Shown: piece after piece, positions 16,210 to 24,319 of the stretch
How the letters are laid out: each line of letters opens with the position of its first letter
Numbering within the stretch: the first letter of the stretch is position 1
DNA from: an uncultured Dehalococcoidia bacterium
GTDB lineage: Bacteria > Chloroflexota > Dehalococcoidia > Lucifugimonadales > GCA-2712585
Assembly (NCBI GenBank): GCA_951812825.1
Contig: OX638324.1
Location: 878,459-942,458 of the forward strand
Direction: 5' to 3'
DNA: 64,000 nucleotides
Notes under the pieces: model-generated
What the model was told of the DNA's origin: nothing
Database searches by the model: none
Seen by the model: only the letters and a program-made list of their open reading frames with translations
Translations under genes and position numbers: made by a program

Positions 16210-16770
16210 TTACCTGCCAGTCCTTCCCCCGTGCTCCTCCAGCAACTCCCGAATCTTAGCCCGGTTCTCGATAAACGCCTCTACGTCATCCTTCCCCACA
16301 AAAGGATTCTGCACGCTAGCCCCAACCAACGGTGTGCTGCCGTTGACATCCGGCGCGTTCACGTCCGCGCCTTCCTCCAGCAACAGCTTGGCCATCTCAT
16401 ACAACCCCCAGAATGCGGCCCACGTCAACGGCGTACTCTGAAACTGGTCCTTGGCCTTGATCTCTATCTTCGCCCCGTTGTCCAGCAGCAGCTTCACAAT
16501 CTCCCCGTTATCCTTCAACACCGCCAGATGCAACGCAGACGCCCCGGCGAATGGAAACCCCTCCGGAATGTACACCACGTTCGGGTCCGTCCCGTAGTCC
16601 AAGTGTTGCTGTACAATTTCCACGTTTTCAAACTCAATCGCCTGCAGCAGCGTAATGTCCGGCTGCACCTTCTCCTCAGCCGGCGGAGAAGTATCTGAAC
16701 CCCCGCAGGCCGCCAAACCCAGCGCTACGAAAGTCAGGCAAGCAACTACCGCCACAATTCTCAATTTCAT
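16210..16770 (-). CDS. Ankyrin-repeat lipoprotein
   Basis: A 186-residue protein. I start it at ATG 16770, where MKLRIVAVVACLTFVALGLAACGG forms a clean lipoprotein signal with a LAAC lipobox; the open frame runs 59 codons further with no signal. Three to four ankyrin repeats follow: ALHLAVLKDNGEIVKLLLDNGAKIE, TPLTWAAFWGLYEMAKLLLEEGADVN and TPLVGASVQNP...IRELLEEHGG. It should be membrane-anchored on the outer side and bind a partner protein. A TATACT hexamer (16799-16804, minus strand) could be its -10. It is divergent from the substrate-binding lipoprotein gene. Confidence 0.85.
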   Translation of the reverse strand: MKLRIVAVVACLTFVALGLAACGGSDTSPPAEEKVQPDITLLQAIEFENVEIVQQHLDYGTDPNVVYIPEGFPFAGASALHLAVLKDNGEIVKLLLDNGAKIEIKAKDQFQSTPLTWAAFWGLYEMAKLLLEEGADVNAPDVNGSTPLVGASVQNPFVGKDDVEAFIENRAKIRELLEEHGGRTGR

Positions 16771-16824
16771 CTCCTCTGTCTCATCATTTCGGCGTCCGAG
16801 TATATCACCGGACGCCCTGAACCA

Positions 16825-16853
16825 TTGAAAGACCAACCGCCTCCCCTTATCAT
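16825..16853 (+). promoter_or_regulatory. Sigma70-type promoter
   Basis: TTGAAA (16825-16830), 17 bases, TATCAT (16848-16853). It lies 30 bases before the substrate-binding lipoprotein gene. Confidence 0.6.
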
Positions 16854-16882
16854 CACCTCCAATCCTCTCAACGGTGGTAACA

Positions 16883-18118
16883 ATGCTCCCAATCATAACT
16901 AGAATCTTCGCTCTCCTTCTCCTGTCCCTCACCATCGGCATCATCATTGCGTGCGGTGACGACTCGGACTCGGCCCAGGATCACCTGAAAATCGGCCTCG
17001 TCCTGAACTTCACCGACTCCTCCGAGGCCTCCCAGGCCCGACAGAAGGCCTTCGACTTCGCCATCAAGCAGCTGAACGAAGCTGGGGGCATCCTGGGCCA
17101 ACCCGTCGAAGGCTTCACCGTCGATGCCACCAGCGACCCCGACGTGGCCGTCGAACGCGTCCTCCTTCTCGTCGACGCCGCCAGCGTCCAGGCCATCGTC
17201 GGCCCCAACGCCAGCTCCGCCTCCCTCCCCGTCGCCCGGCAAGTCTCCGGCCCCAGGCAGGTCCCCACCATCAGCCCCTCCGCCACCTCTCCCCTCCTCT
17301 CCACCGTCGAAGACAACGACTTCTTCTTCCGCACCGCCCTCTCAGACAGCGCCCAGGGGCCGGTCCTTGCCCAGGTAAACCGCGACCAGGGCTTCGACAA
17401 CGTTGGCCTCATATATCAGAACGACGCCTGGGGTCAAGGCCTCGCCCAAACTTTCCAGGACGCCTGGACCGGCCAAGTCCGCGCCGTCTCTGTCGAACTC
17501 GACCAGGACTCCTTCCTGACCCAGCTTCAGGAAAGCGCCGCCGACAACCCCCAATCCCTCGTCGTCATCGCCTTCGAGTCCGTCGCACTCCCCCTCGTCA
17601 AGGAAGCCATCGACAGCGGCCTCTACGACAATTTCACCTTCGGCGACGCCGCCAAGCGGTTCAGCCTCGTCCAGTTCGTCGGCGCGGAACACCTCGCCGG
17701 AATGTACGGCACCGCTGGCGAACCCACCCCACCAAGCGAAGCCACCCGAGCCTGGGATAGCGCCTTCATCGACGAGTACGGCAATCTTCCCCACGTGCCC
17801 TACACGAAGGAAACCTACGACGCCGTAATTGCCATCGCCTTTGCAGCCCAGGCCGCCGGAAGCCTTGATGGAGCCAATATCCGCGACCAACTGCGCCAAA
17901 TCGGCTCCCCCCCGGGCCAGGTAGTCCAAGCCACCCCCGCAGGCATCGCCGAAGCCCTCGAACTTCTCAGCAACGGGGAAAAAATAAACTACGAAGGGGT
18001 CGCCGTCTCCGCCGACTGGGACGCCAACGGCGACCTCAGCCGCGGTTACATCGGAGTTTGGCGCTTCACCGCCGACGGCGACATCGAAGACGTCAAATCC
18101 GTCCTCTTCGAATTCTAA
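16883..18118 (+). CDS. ABC transporter substrate-binding lipoprotein (Peripla_BP_6)
   Basis: A ~411-residue protein. ATG 16883 has GGTGG upstream; a GTG three codons earlier is possible. The signal is MLPIITRIFALLLLSLTIGIIIACG with a lipobox Cys. The body is a type I periplasmic-binding fold of the branched-chain amino acid type: KIGLVLNFTDSSEASQARQKAFDFAIKQLNEAGGILGQPVE, ASVQAIVGPNASSASLPVARQVSGPRQVPTISPSATSP, and FFFRTALSDSAQGPVLAQ. No permease or ATPase gene is adjacent, so its transporter is encoded elsewhere or it acts as a sensor. The ligand is unknown. Confidence 0.88.
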   Translation: MLPIITRIFALLLLSLTIGIIIACGDDSDSAQDHLKIGLVLNFTDSSEASQARQKAFDFAIKQLNEAGGILGQPVEGFTVDATSDPDVAVERVLLLVDAASVQAIVGPNASSASLPVARQVSGPRQVPTISPSATSPLLSTVEDNDFFFRTALSDSAQGPVLAQVNRDQGFDNVGLIYQNDAWGQGLAQTFQDAWTGQVRAVSVELDQDSFLTQLQESAADNPQSLVVIAFESVALPLVKEAIDSGLYDNFTFGDAAKRFSLVQFVGAEHLAGMYGTAGEPTPPSEATRAWDSAFIDEYGNLPHVPYTKETYDAVIAIAFAAQAAGSLDGANIRDQLRQIGSPPGQVVQATPAGIAEALELLSNGEKINYEGVAVSADWDANGDLSRGYIGVWRFTADGDIEDVKSVLFEF

Positions 18119-18590
18119 CTATCCCTTGTCCCCGCGAAGGGAGACCTTTGCATAACCGTCATCCCAGCGGAAGCCAGAATCCATCCCTCCCCCTCCCTTC
18201 TTCACCCTTCCCTCTCCATGGAGACCTTTCAATAACCGCCATTCCCGCGAAGCCGGGGACCCACTCTTCACCCCTATTATTGACAACTTCTCCTTGCCAA
18301 TACTCCACAACCCCTGTTATCCTGATCTCATGAAACACATATTCGCAACAAAAGGGAGTCCCCCTCATCCACTCACTCCTGCGCCGGGCTTTTGTCCACG
18401 GAAAGGCTGCATGACCGCACAAAAAATACCATTCGTTTCAACCACTGAAAATAACTAACCGCGCCGGAACGAATGCCAGCCCCGTGCCAATGTGGTGGCA
18501 GGAACTCGCCCACTCTCATCTCACCCTGAACTCGCCCACCCTCATGCCATCCTGAGCGTAGCGAAACGCAGCCGAAGGATCTATCTCCTC
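18119..18590. other. Spacer with repeats and promoter-linked element B
   Basis: Three GAGACCTTT(G/C)NATAACC elements or near-copies and two palindromic repeats (18158-18183; near 18239-18265) come first, then promoter-linked element B (18280-18332). After it a 42-codon frame (18330-18458) ends near a CATTCGTTTCAACCACTGAAAA motif shared with the spacer at 10.6 kb. A TCCTGAGCG...GAAGGATCT element is at 18546-18581. No convincing gene is seen. Confidence 0.5.
18280..18332 (+). promoter_or_regulatory. Promoter-linked repeat element B
   Basis: TGACAACTTCTC, TTGCCA (18294-18299), an 18-base spacer, TATCCT (18318-18323) with TG before it, then CTCATGAAACA as in element A. The overlapping TTGACA at 18280 is too far from the -10 to be its -35. 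Confidence 0.5.
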
Positions 18591-19079
18591 CTACCCTCCG
18601 CTCTTCTTCCTACGCCCGCTCGCCGTCCGCCTCTTCCGCGGCCTCCGTGACGCCTCGTATACCCCAATCCAGTCCTCCATCGGCGTCTTCCCCACCGCCT
18701 CCCCAATCAACTCCAGCGGCAGGTCCTCCAGCTTCTTGAACCTCACGCAGGACTTCCCCATGTTCATCCGCTTCCCCGTAGCCTTGTAGCTCTCCAAAAA
18801 CCACCGCTGCGTATCCTGGTGGGCGTAGATGTTCATCAGATGCACCGATACGTAGTTCTTCTCGGACGCTATCGCCGCGTACATCAGCGGATGCCCGTTG
18901 TACGTCTTGGGCACCACGGACAAAGGCACCACGTAGGCAATCATCCCGAAGTCCATCACCTCCTCGTACCCTTCGGGAAGGTTCGCCAGCACCACCTCCC
19001 GCACCGTCGAAACCGCCTCCCGACGCTCCTCGCTCAACTCCGAAATATACTCCTCCACCGTCGTCGCATCACTCTTCAT
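18591..19079 (-). CDS. DUF1801 family protein (copy 1)
   Basis: A 162-residue protein. ATG 19079 is seven bases after GGAGG; a TTG two codons upstream is less likely. It has the DUF1801/YdhG-like core: EEYISELSEERREAVSTVREVVLANLPEGYEEVMDFGMIAYVVPLS, KTYNGHPLMYAAIASEKNYVSVHLMNIY, and KRMNMGKSCVRFKKLEDLPLELIGEAV. A basic tail (RRPRKRRTASGRRKK) follows. The family includes a proposed iron chaperone fold (frataxin-like), but the function is unproven. A frameshifted near-copy lies at 20266-20759. Confidence 0.85.
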   Translation of the reverse strand: MKSDATTVEEYISELSEERREAVSTVREVVLANLPEGYEEVMDFGMIAYVVPLSVVPKTYNGHPLMYAAIASEKNYVSVHLMNIYAHQDTQRWFLESYKATGKRMNMGKSCVRFKKLEDLPLELIGEAVGKTPMEDWIGVYEASRRPRKRRTASGRRKKSGG

Positions 19080-19118
19080 AGCCAAACCTCCTGACTCGTC
19101 CCTGGCTGCCTGCTCTCA

Positions 19119-19529
19119 TTATGCCTGTTGGAAAAGGGGCGGTACAACCATTTGACAAACGGGACCGTAGGCGCGGCTGAGCTTCAGATCGAGGGTCGCC
19201 AATGGACAATCTAACGCCTCAGCCAGTGCGACATACCATGCGTCGTAGCTTGTCAGGTTGCCCCGCAACTCCCACACCCGCTCAGCGAAAGGAGCGAAAG
19301 GGAACAACTCGATGTCCAGCCGGAGCAAGTCTGTATGAGCGAAGGTGGCTTCAACTCGCGAAATCTGCTGCTTATGCTCCAACTGCCGTAAGACGTTGGT
19401 CGCCTCAACCAGTACCAATTCAGGCGCGACCAGACCCCCTCCGATCAGCACAGATTGCGCCCACCCGCCATCGCTCCCGGAATCCACCAACGCTGCTACG
19501 AGTACGGACGCGTCGGCAACGGTGGTCAC
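19119..19529 (-). CDS. PIN-domain toxin (VapC-like)
   Basis: A 136-residue protein with the PIN acidic quartet: D6 (VADASVLV), E42 (LVEATNVLRQLE), D96 (TSYDAWYVALAEAL) and D114 (CPLATLDLKLSRA). VapC toxins are Mg-dependent ribonucleases that cut tRNA or rRNA. Its start overlaps the antitoxin stop (ATGA at 19526-19529), the usual toxin-antitoxin arrangement. A truncated copy of its C-terminal half lies at 20783-21000. Confidence 0.9.
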   Translation of the reverse strand: MTTVADASVLVAALVDSGSDGGWAQSVLIGGGLVAPELVLVEATNVLRQLEHKQQISRVEATFAHTDLLRLDIELFPFAPFAERVWELRGNLTSYDAWYVALAEALDCPLATLDLKLSRAYGPVCQMVVPPLFQQA

Positions 19530-19762
19530 TTCCGGCCTTCGTCACGTGCGCGCAGTATGTCTTCCGCAGACACCCGTGTATTGTATAAGGCCTTGCGCTC
19601 GCTGACCGCTTCCAGCACCATTTCCATGGACGGCTTGGAAGCGATACGCTCCAACTCTCCTCGCAAGAACTCCTGCATCGACTGACGCTTATGCGCCGCC
19701 CGCGCGGCAATCTCGTTCCGAACGTCCTCAGGAACTCCTCTTATTGTTATCTGCACAGCCAT
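19526..19762 (-). CDS. Antitoxin of the VapBC module (FitA/RHH-like)
   Basis: A 78-residue protein. MAVQITIRGVPEDVRNEIAARAAHKRQSMQEFLRGELERIA is a ribbon-helix-helix DNA-binding domain as in FitA-type antitoxins. The C-terminal ALYNTRVSAEDILRARDEGR should wrap the toxin's active site. It is first in the operon and would repress its own promoter with the toxin as co-repressor. Confidence 0.88.
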   Translation of the reverse strand: MAVQITIRGVPEDVRNEIAARAAHKRQSMQEFLRGELERIASKPSMEMVLEAVSERKALYNTRVSAEDILRARDEGRK

Positions 19763-19805
19763 GACTGCATTATGACAGCACAGCAGTCAATTTACAACCC
19801 CCCCC

Positions 19806-20261
19806 TCAGAACCCGTCCCAGCCCGGGATTGCCGCCGCCTGCCTCACCCACTCTTCCATCTGCTTCTCGTCCAACTCTCCCTCGTAGATGTCCACCCACC
19901 GCGACTCCGGGTCCTTCCCTGAACCCGGCGGCTCCGGACTAAGCGACGCTCCGTTCACGAACGTCACCTTCACGTAACGGGCGAACACGTGATAGCTGAC
20001 GAACCACCCCATCCCCTCGACACCGTACCACGGCGAATTCCACCTCACAGCCTTCCTGATGTTAGGCGCCGTCCGCACGATAAGCTCGTCCAAGCGACGC
20101 CCCAACTCCCTCTTCCACTCCGGCATCAACCCAATGTACGCCTGCACGGGGGCGTCCCCGTCCCCCTTGGGAATCTGCGGATTGCCCCCCGATAGCAATA
20201 CGATCTTCTCGGGAGCCTTCCACTCCTTAGGTGCAGCCTTCCGAGCCCTTCTCCTGGCCAT
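19806..20261 (-). CDS. DUF1801 family protein (distinct paralogue)
   Basis: A 151-residue protein: basic N-terminus (MARRRARKAAPKEWKAPEK), PVQAYIGLMPEWKRELGRRLDELIVRTAPNIRKAVRWNSPWYGVEGMGWFVSYHVFARYVKVTFVNGASL, and a C-terminal helix ending AAAIPGW. It belongs to DUF1801 but is far from the two near-identical copies around it. Its start is a few bases after the stop of the frameshifted copy, so they were probably one transcript. The function is unknown. Confidence 0.82.
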   Translation of the reverse strand: MARRRARKAAPKEWKAPEKIVLLSGGNPQIPKGDGDAPVQAYIGLMPEWKRELGRRLDELIVRTAPNIRKAVRWNSPWYGVEGMGWFVSYHVFARYVKVTFVNGASLSPEPPGSGKDPESRWVDIYEGELDEKQMEEWVRQAAAIPGWDGF

Positions 20262-20265
20262 TCGA

Positions 20266-20759
20266 CTATTTCCGCTTACTCGTAGCCTTCCTGCGTTTGG
20301 GAGCAGGCTTCCTCTTGCGCGGCTGACGTGACGCCTCGTAGATAGCTACCCATTCGTCCATAGACATCTTCCCCACCGCTTCCCCAATCAGCTCCAGGGG
20401 CAGGTCATCCAGCTTGCGAAACCGCACGCAGGACTTGCCCATGTTCATCCGCTTCCCCGTCGCCTTGTAGCTGTCTACAAACCACCGCTGCGTCTCCTGG
20501 TTGGCGTAGATATTCATCAGGTGCACCGACACGTAGTTCTTCTCCGACGCAATCGCCGCATACATCAGCGGATGCCCGTTGTACGTCTTGGGAACGACGG
20601 ACAAGGGCACCACGTAGGCGATCATCCCAAAGTCCATCACCTCTTCGTACCCCTCGGGGAGATTCTCCAACAGCACCTCCCGCACCGTCGAAACCCACTC
20701 CCGACGCTCCTGCTCAACCCGGAAATATACTCCTCAACCGTCGACGCATCACTCTTCAT
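20266..20759 (-). pseudogene. Frameshifted DUF1801 gene (copy 2)
   Basis: The DNA is a close copy of 18591-19079, including ATG 20759 and the upstream GGTTTGG. Around 20710-20725 the copy reads CTCCTGCTCAACCCGG where copy 1 has CTCCTCGCTCAACTCCG, a net loss of one base. Translation from the original start therefore leaves the frame after about 16 codons. The rest (EVLLENLPEGYEEVMDFGMIAYVVPLS onward, to a Lys-rich tail) is intact and could still be made from an internal GTG at 20685. It is either a pseudogene, a shortened protein or a sequencing error. Confidence 0.7.
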
Positions 20760-20782
20760 AACCAAACCTCCAAATATGTCTT

Positions 20783-21028
20783 CTATGTGGAACGTGCTGG
20801 AACTATCAGCCTACAAGCTGGGCCTTTGGCACGACTGAGCCTCCGACCCAGCGTCGCCAGCGGACAATCCAGAGCCTCCGCCAGAGCAACGTACCACGCA
20901 TCGTAGCTCGTGAGGTTGCCGCGCAACGCCCATACACGGTCAGCGAAAGGGGCAAAAGGAAAAAGCGGCATCTCAAGCCGAAGAAGCTCTTCATGACTAA
21001 ACTGTCTAAGATTTTGGAATTGGCTCAT
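20783..21028 (-). pseudogene. Truncated PIN-domain gene
   Basis: The frame encodes only the C-terminal half of the VapC-like toxin: ELLRLEMPLFPFAPFADRVWALRGNLTSYDAWYVALAEALDCPLATL, nearly identical to the intact copy at 19119-19529. The first catalytic Asp and the Glu are missing, and Asp114 is replaced (ATLGRRL). No antitoxin gene is next to it. It should be inactive. Confidence 0.75.
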
Positions 21029-21074
21029 GACTCTTGTTTTCTAAGACCTAACGCTTTTGGCAAGCGCGCGTTTT

Positions 21075-21734
21075 TCAGCGTCGCCTGGCTAAACTTGTTA
21101 ATCCCTTTATGGTGAATGGCAATTCCTTAAACGTAGCGACCTTGGCAGTTGCCTTGGACAAATCGTGAGCTGCAGTGAACTCGTTCGCAACCACGATGCA
21201 GTCAATTCCCGCCGCTATTGCCGACTTCAACCCTCTCGCCGAGTCTTCAATAACCACCGTTTCAGCGGCAGTAGCACCAAAGCGTTGGAGTCCTCTCAAA
21301 TAGGGCTCGGGATCTGGTTTAGCTCGCTCGTAATCCTCCCGAGTCAAATAGAATTCCATATGATCCAGGATTGATCGCCTTTCGTGTATTAAGGTGAAAT
21401 CAGGCGGTTTGGAGGTAGTAATTATTCCCATCCTGTATTCACCTGCGAGAACGTCTAGCGTTTCCAAGACACCCTCGATTTCGATGTCTTCGGTCATCAG
21501 ATATTCCTGGTAGTATCGGTTTCTTAGTTCTCGGCCACGCTTGATTTCAGATTCGGATATTCCTGAAACTCGTGCCGCCTCCCACGCGGAAACTCCATTA
21601 GCCATATTCTCCAAATATGCGTCTCGTGGGAGATCAATTCCGAGAGCTGCCAGCGCTCGCTTGTTTGCTATGTAATACCAATATTCTGTTTCGACTAAAA
21701 CCCCATCATGGTCGAATAGAATGTATTTTTTCAC
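21075..21734 (-). CDS. HAD-superfamily phosphatase/phosphoglycolate-type hydrolase
   Basis: A 219-residue HAD subfamily IA hydrolase starting at GTG 21734. Motif I is FDHDGVLVETE (DxDG), motif II T in IITTSKPP, motif III Lys in RAKPDPEPY, motif IV VVIEDSARGLKSAIAAGIDCIVV. The cap is the helical insertion after motif I. The start abuts the purC stop with no gap, so the two are co-transcribed. Base composition is A+T-richer than the flanks. The substrate is unknown, perhaps a nucleotide or sugar phosphate. Confidence 0.85.
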   Translation of the reverse strand: MKKYILFDHDGVLVETEYWYYIANKRALAALGIDLPRDAYLENMANGVSAWEAARVSGISESEIKRGRELRNRYYQEYLMTEDIEIEGVLETLDVLAGEYRMGIITTSKPPDFTLIHERRSILDHMEFYLTREDYERAKPDPEPYLRGLQRFGATAAETVVIEDSARGLKSAIAAGIDCIVVANEFTAAHDLSKATAKVATFKELPFTIKGLTSLARRR

Positions 21735-22724
21735 TCAGGCGATCTCTTCAAGGTTGCTTTCCAAACGTGTCTCGATCGGTTGGTCCGCCTCTGGAAACTC
21801 GAAAGAGCGACCGGTGATCTTCTCATAAAGGTAGATGTAACGTCTTGAGAGCTCGATTACAAGTTCATCCGGTGCTGGTGGTAGGACCTCATCCTCGTAG
21901 GGGTTGCAGTTCGCCCTGAACCAGAGCCGGAGGAATTCTTTGTCGACACTGTCGGGTTCCTGTCCCTCCCGCATGCGCTGTTGATAAGAGTCGGCGATCC
22001 AGTAGCGACTAGAGTCAGGGGTGTGGATCTCGTCGATCAGAAGGATCTCACCGTTCTCGTCACGTCCCATCTCATATTTGGTATCGACGAGAACCAGGCC
22101 TTGCTCGGCGGCCTTGGCTTGACCGAAGGCGAAAAGTTTCTGCGCGATGCGGCTACATTGTTCCCAATCATCGGCCGTCATCCAGTGCTCGGACAGAATG
22201 TCGTCAGGGCTGATCGGACGGTCGTGATCCTCCTCCTTGGTGGTCGGTGTGAGGTAATTCGTCGGGAGCTTCTGGTTTTTCATTAGGCCGTCGGGCAAAT
22301 CGTTGCCACAGTAGTGACGCTGACCACTCTGGTAGACCGTCCAGAGGGAGGTGCTCGTGGTTCCGGTGATGTATCCACGCACCACGAACTCAATCGGGAA
22401 GACGGTACATTTTTTGGCAATTGTGACGTTTGGATCGGGGATGGATAGAACCTGATTTGGCACAATATGGCGGGTCTGTTCAAACCACCATGCGCTCGTC
22501 ATGTTGAGGACCTGCCCTTTGAAGGGGATAGCGGCCAGCACCCGGTCGAAGGCACTCTGTCGGTCGGTGGTGATGAGTACCATACGATCCCCAAGATCGT
22601 ATCGATCCCGTACTTTGCCTATGAACTTCTCACCTTGAGAAAGATTCGTCTCAATGAGGCAGTTTCCGAGCTCTTGTCGTATTCGATCCGTGTAGCTCTT
22701 TGGGGTACAAATAGCGTTCTCCAT
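21735..22724 (-). CDS. purC: Phosphoribosylaminoimidazolesuccinocarboxamide synthase
   Basis: A 329-residue SAICAR synthetase of the long form, converting CAIR plus aspartate and ATP to SAICAR in purine synthesis. Evidence: GKVRDRYDLGDRMVLITTDRQSAFDRVLAAIPFKGQVLN, VVRGYITGTTSTSLWTVYQSG, LPTNYLTPTTKEEDHDRPIS, LVDTKYEMGRDENGEILLIDEIHTPDSSRYW. ATG 22724 follows GGAGG by 9 bases; a TTG five codons upstream is less likely. G and C are balanced on the + strand here, unlike the C-rich surroundings, suggesting transfer from another lineage. It is followed directly by the HAD gene. Confidence 0.93.
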   Translation of the reverse strand: MENAICTPKSYTDRIRQELGNCLIETNLSQGEKFIGKVRDRYDLGDRMVLITTDRQSAFDRVLAAIPFKGQVLNMTSAWWFEQTRHIVPNQVLSIPDPNVTIAKKCTVFPIEFVVRGYITGTTSTSLWTVYQSGQRHYCGNDLPDGLMKNQKLPTNYLTPTTKEEDHDRPISPDDILSEHWMTADDWEQCSRIAQKLFAFGQAKAAEQGLVLVDTKYEMGRDENGEILLIDEIHTPDSSRYWIADSYQQRMREGQEPDSVDKEFLRLWFRANCNPYEDEVLPPAPDELVIELSRRYIYLYEKITGRSFEFPEADQPIETRLESNLEEIA

Positions 22725-22791
22725 GATAATTGCCTCCAATCAGTGATCCAATGACAACCTCAGCGTGAAGGTTCTTGATTTTGTCAAGCTA

Positions 22792-22822
22792 AATGGGCCC
22801 GGCAGGGTTCGAACCCACGACC
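22792..22822 (-). repeat. tRNA-Met 3'-end remnant (candidate attachment site)
   Basis: This 31-base stretch matches 24318-24348 at 30 of 31 positions. It contains the T-loop TTCGAAC and the CGGGCCC acceptor strand of the tRNA-Met, in the same orientation, but no 5' half. With the intact tRNA it makes a direct repeat flanking the reductive dehalogenase gene. Confidence 0.7.
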
Positions 22823-22901
22823 GATAACGCTGGTCCACCTGAACTGCAGAATGCGTTGCTTCCTCCTTGGAATCGCGGCCTACACCCGCGACCCCATCAA
22901 G

Positions 22902-24185
22902 CTAACGGTTACTCGCTACCCAGAAGTCATCAGCCTTCTTGTCAAACTTTCCATTTCCTGCCCTATCGTCGAGCCACACCCAGAACTTGTTCAGCCACCT
23001 CCACCGGAAGTTTCGGATAACAAAACGAGGAATGGCGTATATCCTGCGGGGCGGCTTAGTCCAGGCGCACATGCGGACGCAGGTGCTGCAGGTAGTCCCG
23101 ACGCGGTTCTGGAAGGTCATACACTTCTTTGCATCTACCTTCCAGGAAAGTACGCCAGTTGAATTGTGCTCGTTTAAGGCCTCCAAACTTCGGTTCCCGG
23201 TTGTGATGGCTTTCGTTCCACACTTCGGGACACATTTCAGACATGCGTTGCAGAACTCTGTGATACCGGAGTCCACCGCGCCTGCGAATTCAAGCGGAAG
23301 ATCGGTGAAGATCTTGGAAATGCGGCAGCGTGCCCCCACCTTCGGGTTGATTAAAAGGCCATGCCTCCCAAGCTGGCCGAGGCCAGCATCGACAGCCAGG
23401 GGAATGCTTAAGGCAGTGTCATTAGCCGCGGGGATGGCGTTATACCCCATACCTCGTATGAACTCAGCCAGCATCCATAGGGTCGGAGCCATCCGGGCAT
23501 ATGCTAGTGTGCTGAGTCCTTCAGTAAGGAGGGACGGCGCGTGCTCAGTGCCATCTATGTCCTTGCCCCACTCGTGGAGCAACACCACCACATATTTCAT
23601 TTCCTTCGGAATGACCCGAGTCCCATCTTCTAGACGAATGGGCTGGCTGTGCTCTTCATAGCCGGGTTCGTCAGAGAACTTGATGGGGTAGTCCTTCTTC
23701 GTCTTCTCATCGAAGTAACGGGAATACACCCAGCGACGGTCCAACTCAGCGAAGCCTACCTGGTCCGCTCCAAGCACTTGGGCGGCCTTGCGTACAATCT
23801 GAGAACCCTCTTTGGGCGAAATTTCCGGTCGACCGGTGGGCGCGGGCTCAACCTTGGTTTGCCATGCAGTAGCTCTGGAATCCGCCTGATTCTTTGAGAA
23901 GCCCATAATCGTTAGGAGGGAATCTGCTGCAGAGTCCAAGCCCCACGCCGGGGCCTCGAAACCGGCGCGTCCCTTCTCCGCCAGCTTTCTCTGCTTGTCC
24001 TTTAGCTTTTCTCGTTCATTCTCCAGGTGAGCATCCCACCTCATCTGCGAGCCTATATGATCTTTCTGATTGAACCGCACGTACGTATCTTGCACTCTGT
24101 ACATTTCGGCGGCCGTCACCCGCCCATTCGCCTTAGAATTCTTTTCCGACTGAGATTTGGCGTGACGCCTCAGCTTAAGTTTCAT
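22902..24185 (-). CDS. Reductive dehalogenase-like protein (RdhA family)
   Basis: A 427-residue protein. ATG 24185 follows AGGAGG; an upstream TTG is less likely. Two [4Fe-4S] motifs are seen: C312-C315-C318-C322 (FCNACLKCVPKC) and C355, C366, C369, C373 (KKCMTFQNRVGTTCSTCVRMC). The corrinoid-enzyme core region GMGYNAIPAANDTALSIPLAVDAGLGQLGRHGLLINPKVGARCRISKIFTDLPLEF is typical of RdhA. Such enzymes remove halogens from organohalides using cobalamin. No TAT signal and no RdhB anchor gene are visible, so it may be cytoplasmic and not respiratory. It sits alone between tRNA-Met and a copy of that tRNA's 3' end. Epoxyqueuosine reductase is a related alternative, but the RdhA motifs fit better. 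Confidence 0.8.
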   Translation of the reverse strand: MKLKLRRHAKSQSEKNSKANGRVTAAEMYRVQDTYVRFNQKDHIGSQMRWDAHLENEREKLKDKQRKLAEKGRAGFEAPAWGLDSAADSLLTIMGFSKNQADSRATAWQTKVEPAPTGRPEISPKEGSQIVRKAAQVLGADQVGFAELDRRWVYSRYFDEKTKKDYPIKFSDEPGYEEHSQPIRLEDGTRVIPKEMKYVVVLLHEWGKDIDGTEHAPSLLTEGLSTLAYARMAPTLWMLAEFIRGMGYNAIPAANDTALSIPLAVDAGLGQLGRHGLLINPKVGARCRISKIFTDLPLEFAGAVDSGITEFCNACLKCVPKCGTKAITTGNRSLEALNEHNSTGVLSWKVDAKKCMTFQNRVGTTCSTCVRMCAWTKPPRRIYAIPRFVIRNFRWRWLNKFWVWLDDRAGNGKFDKKADDFWVASNR

Positions 24186-24319
24186 GCCACGATACCTCCT
24201 GGCAGTCAAGGCTAATCACATTCTGGGGTCTGTTCCACTGTGTTGCAAGTATCTAGACAACCAGGAATACAGTCCCCACAGCCTTTGAAGACAATTTGGC
24301 GTTTGCCAGCAGAATTTAA

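Noticed and set aside
16825-16830. Shared -35 for both divergent lipoprotein genes at 16.8 kb
   Set aside because: The spacing from this site to the minus-strand TATACT (16799-16804) is about 20 bases, too long to claim with confidence.
19158-19400. Long frames on the + strand opposite minus-strand genes (and similar antisense frames throughout)
   Set aside because: High GC and strong skew create long Pro/Arg/Ser-rich open frames opposite or beside real genes; none shows domain motifs or ribosome-binding sites.
22823-22901. Second tRNA or decayed tRNA (CCTACACCCGCGACCCC region)
   Set aside because: Only a vague resemblance to a T-arm is seen and no cloverleaf can be drawn.
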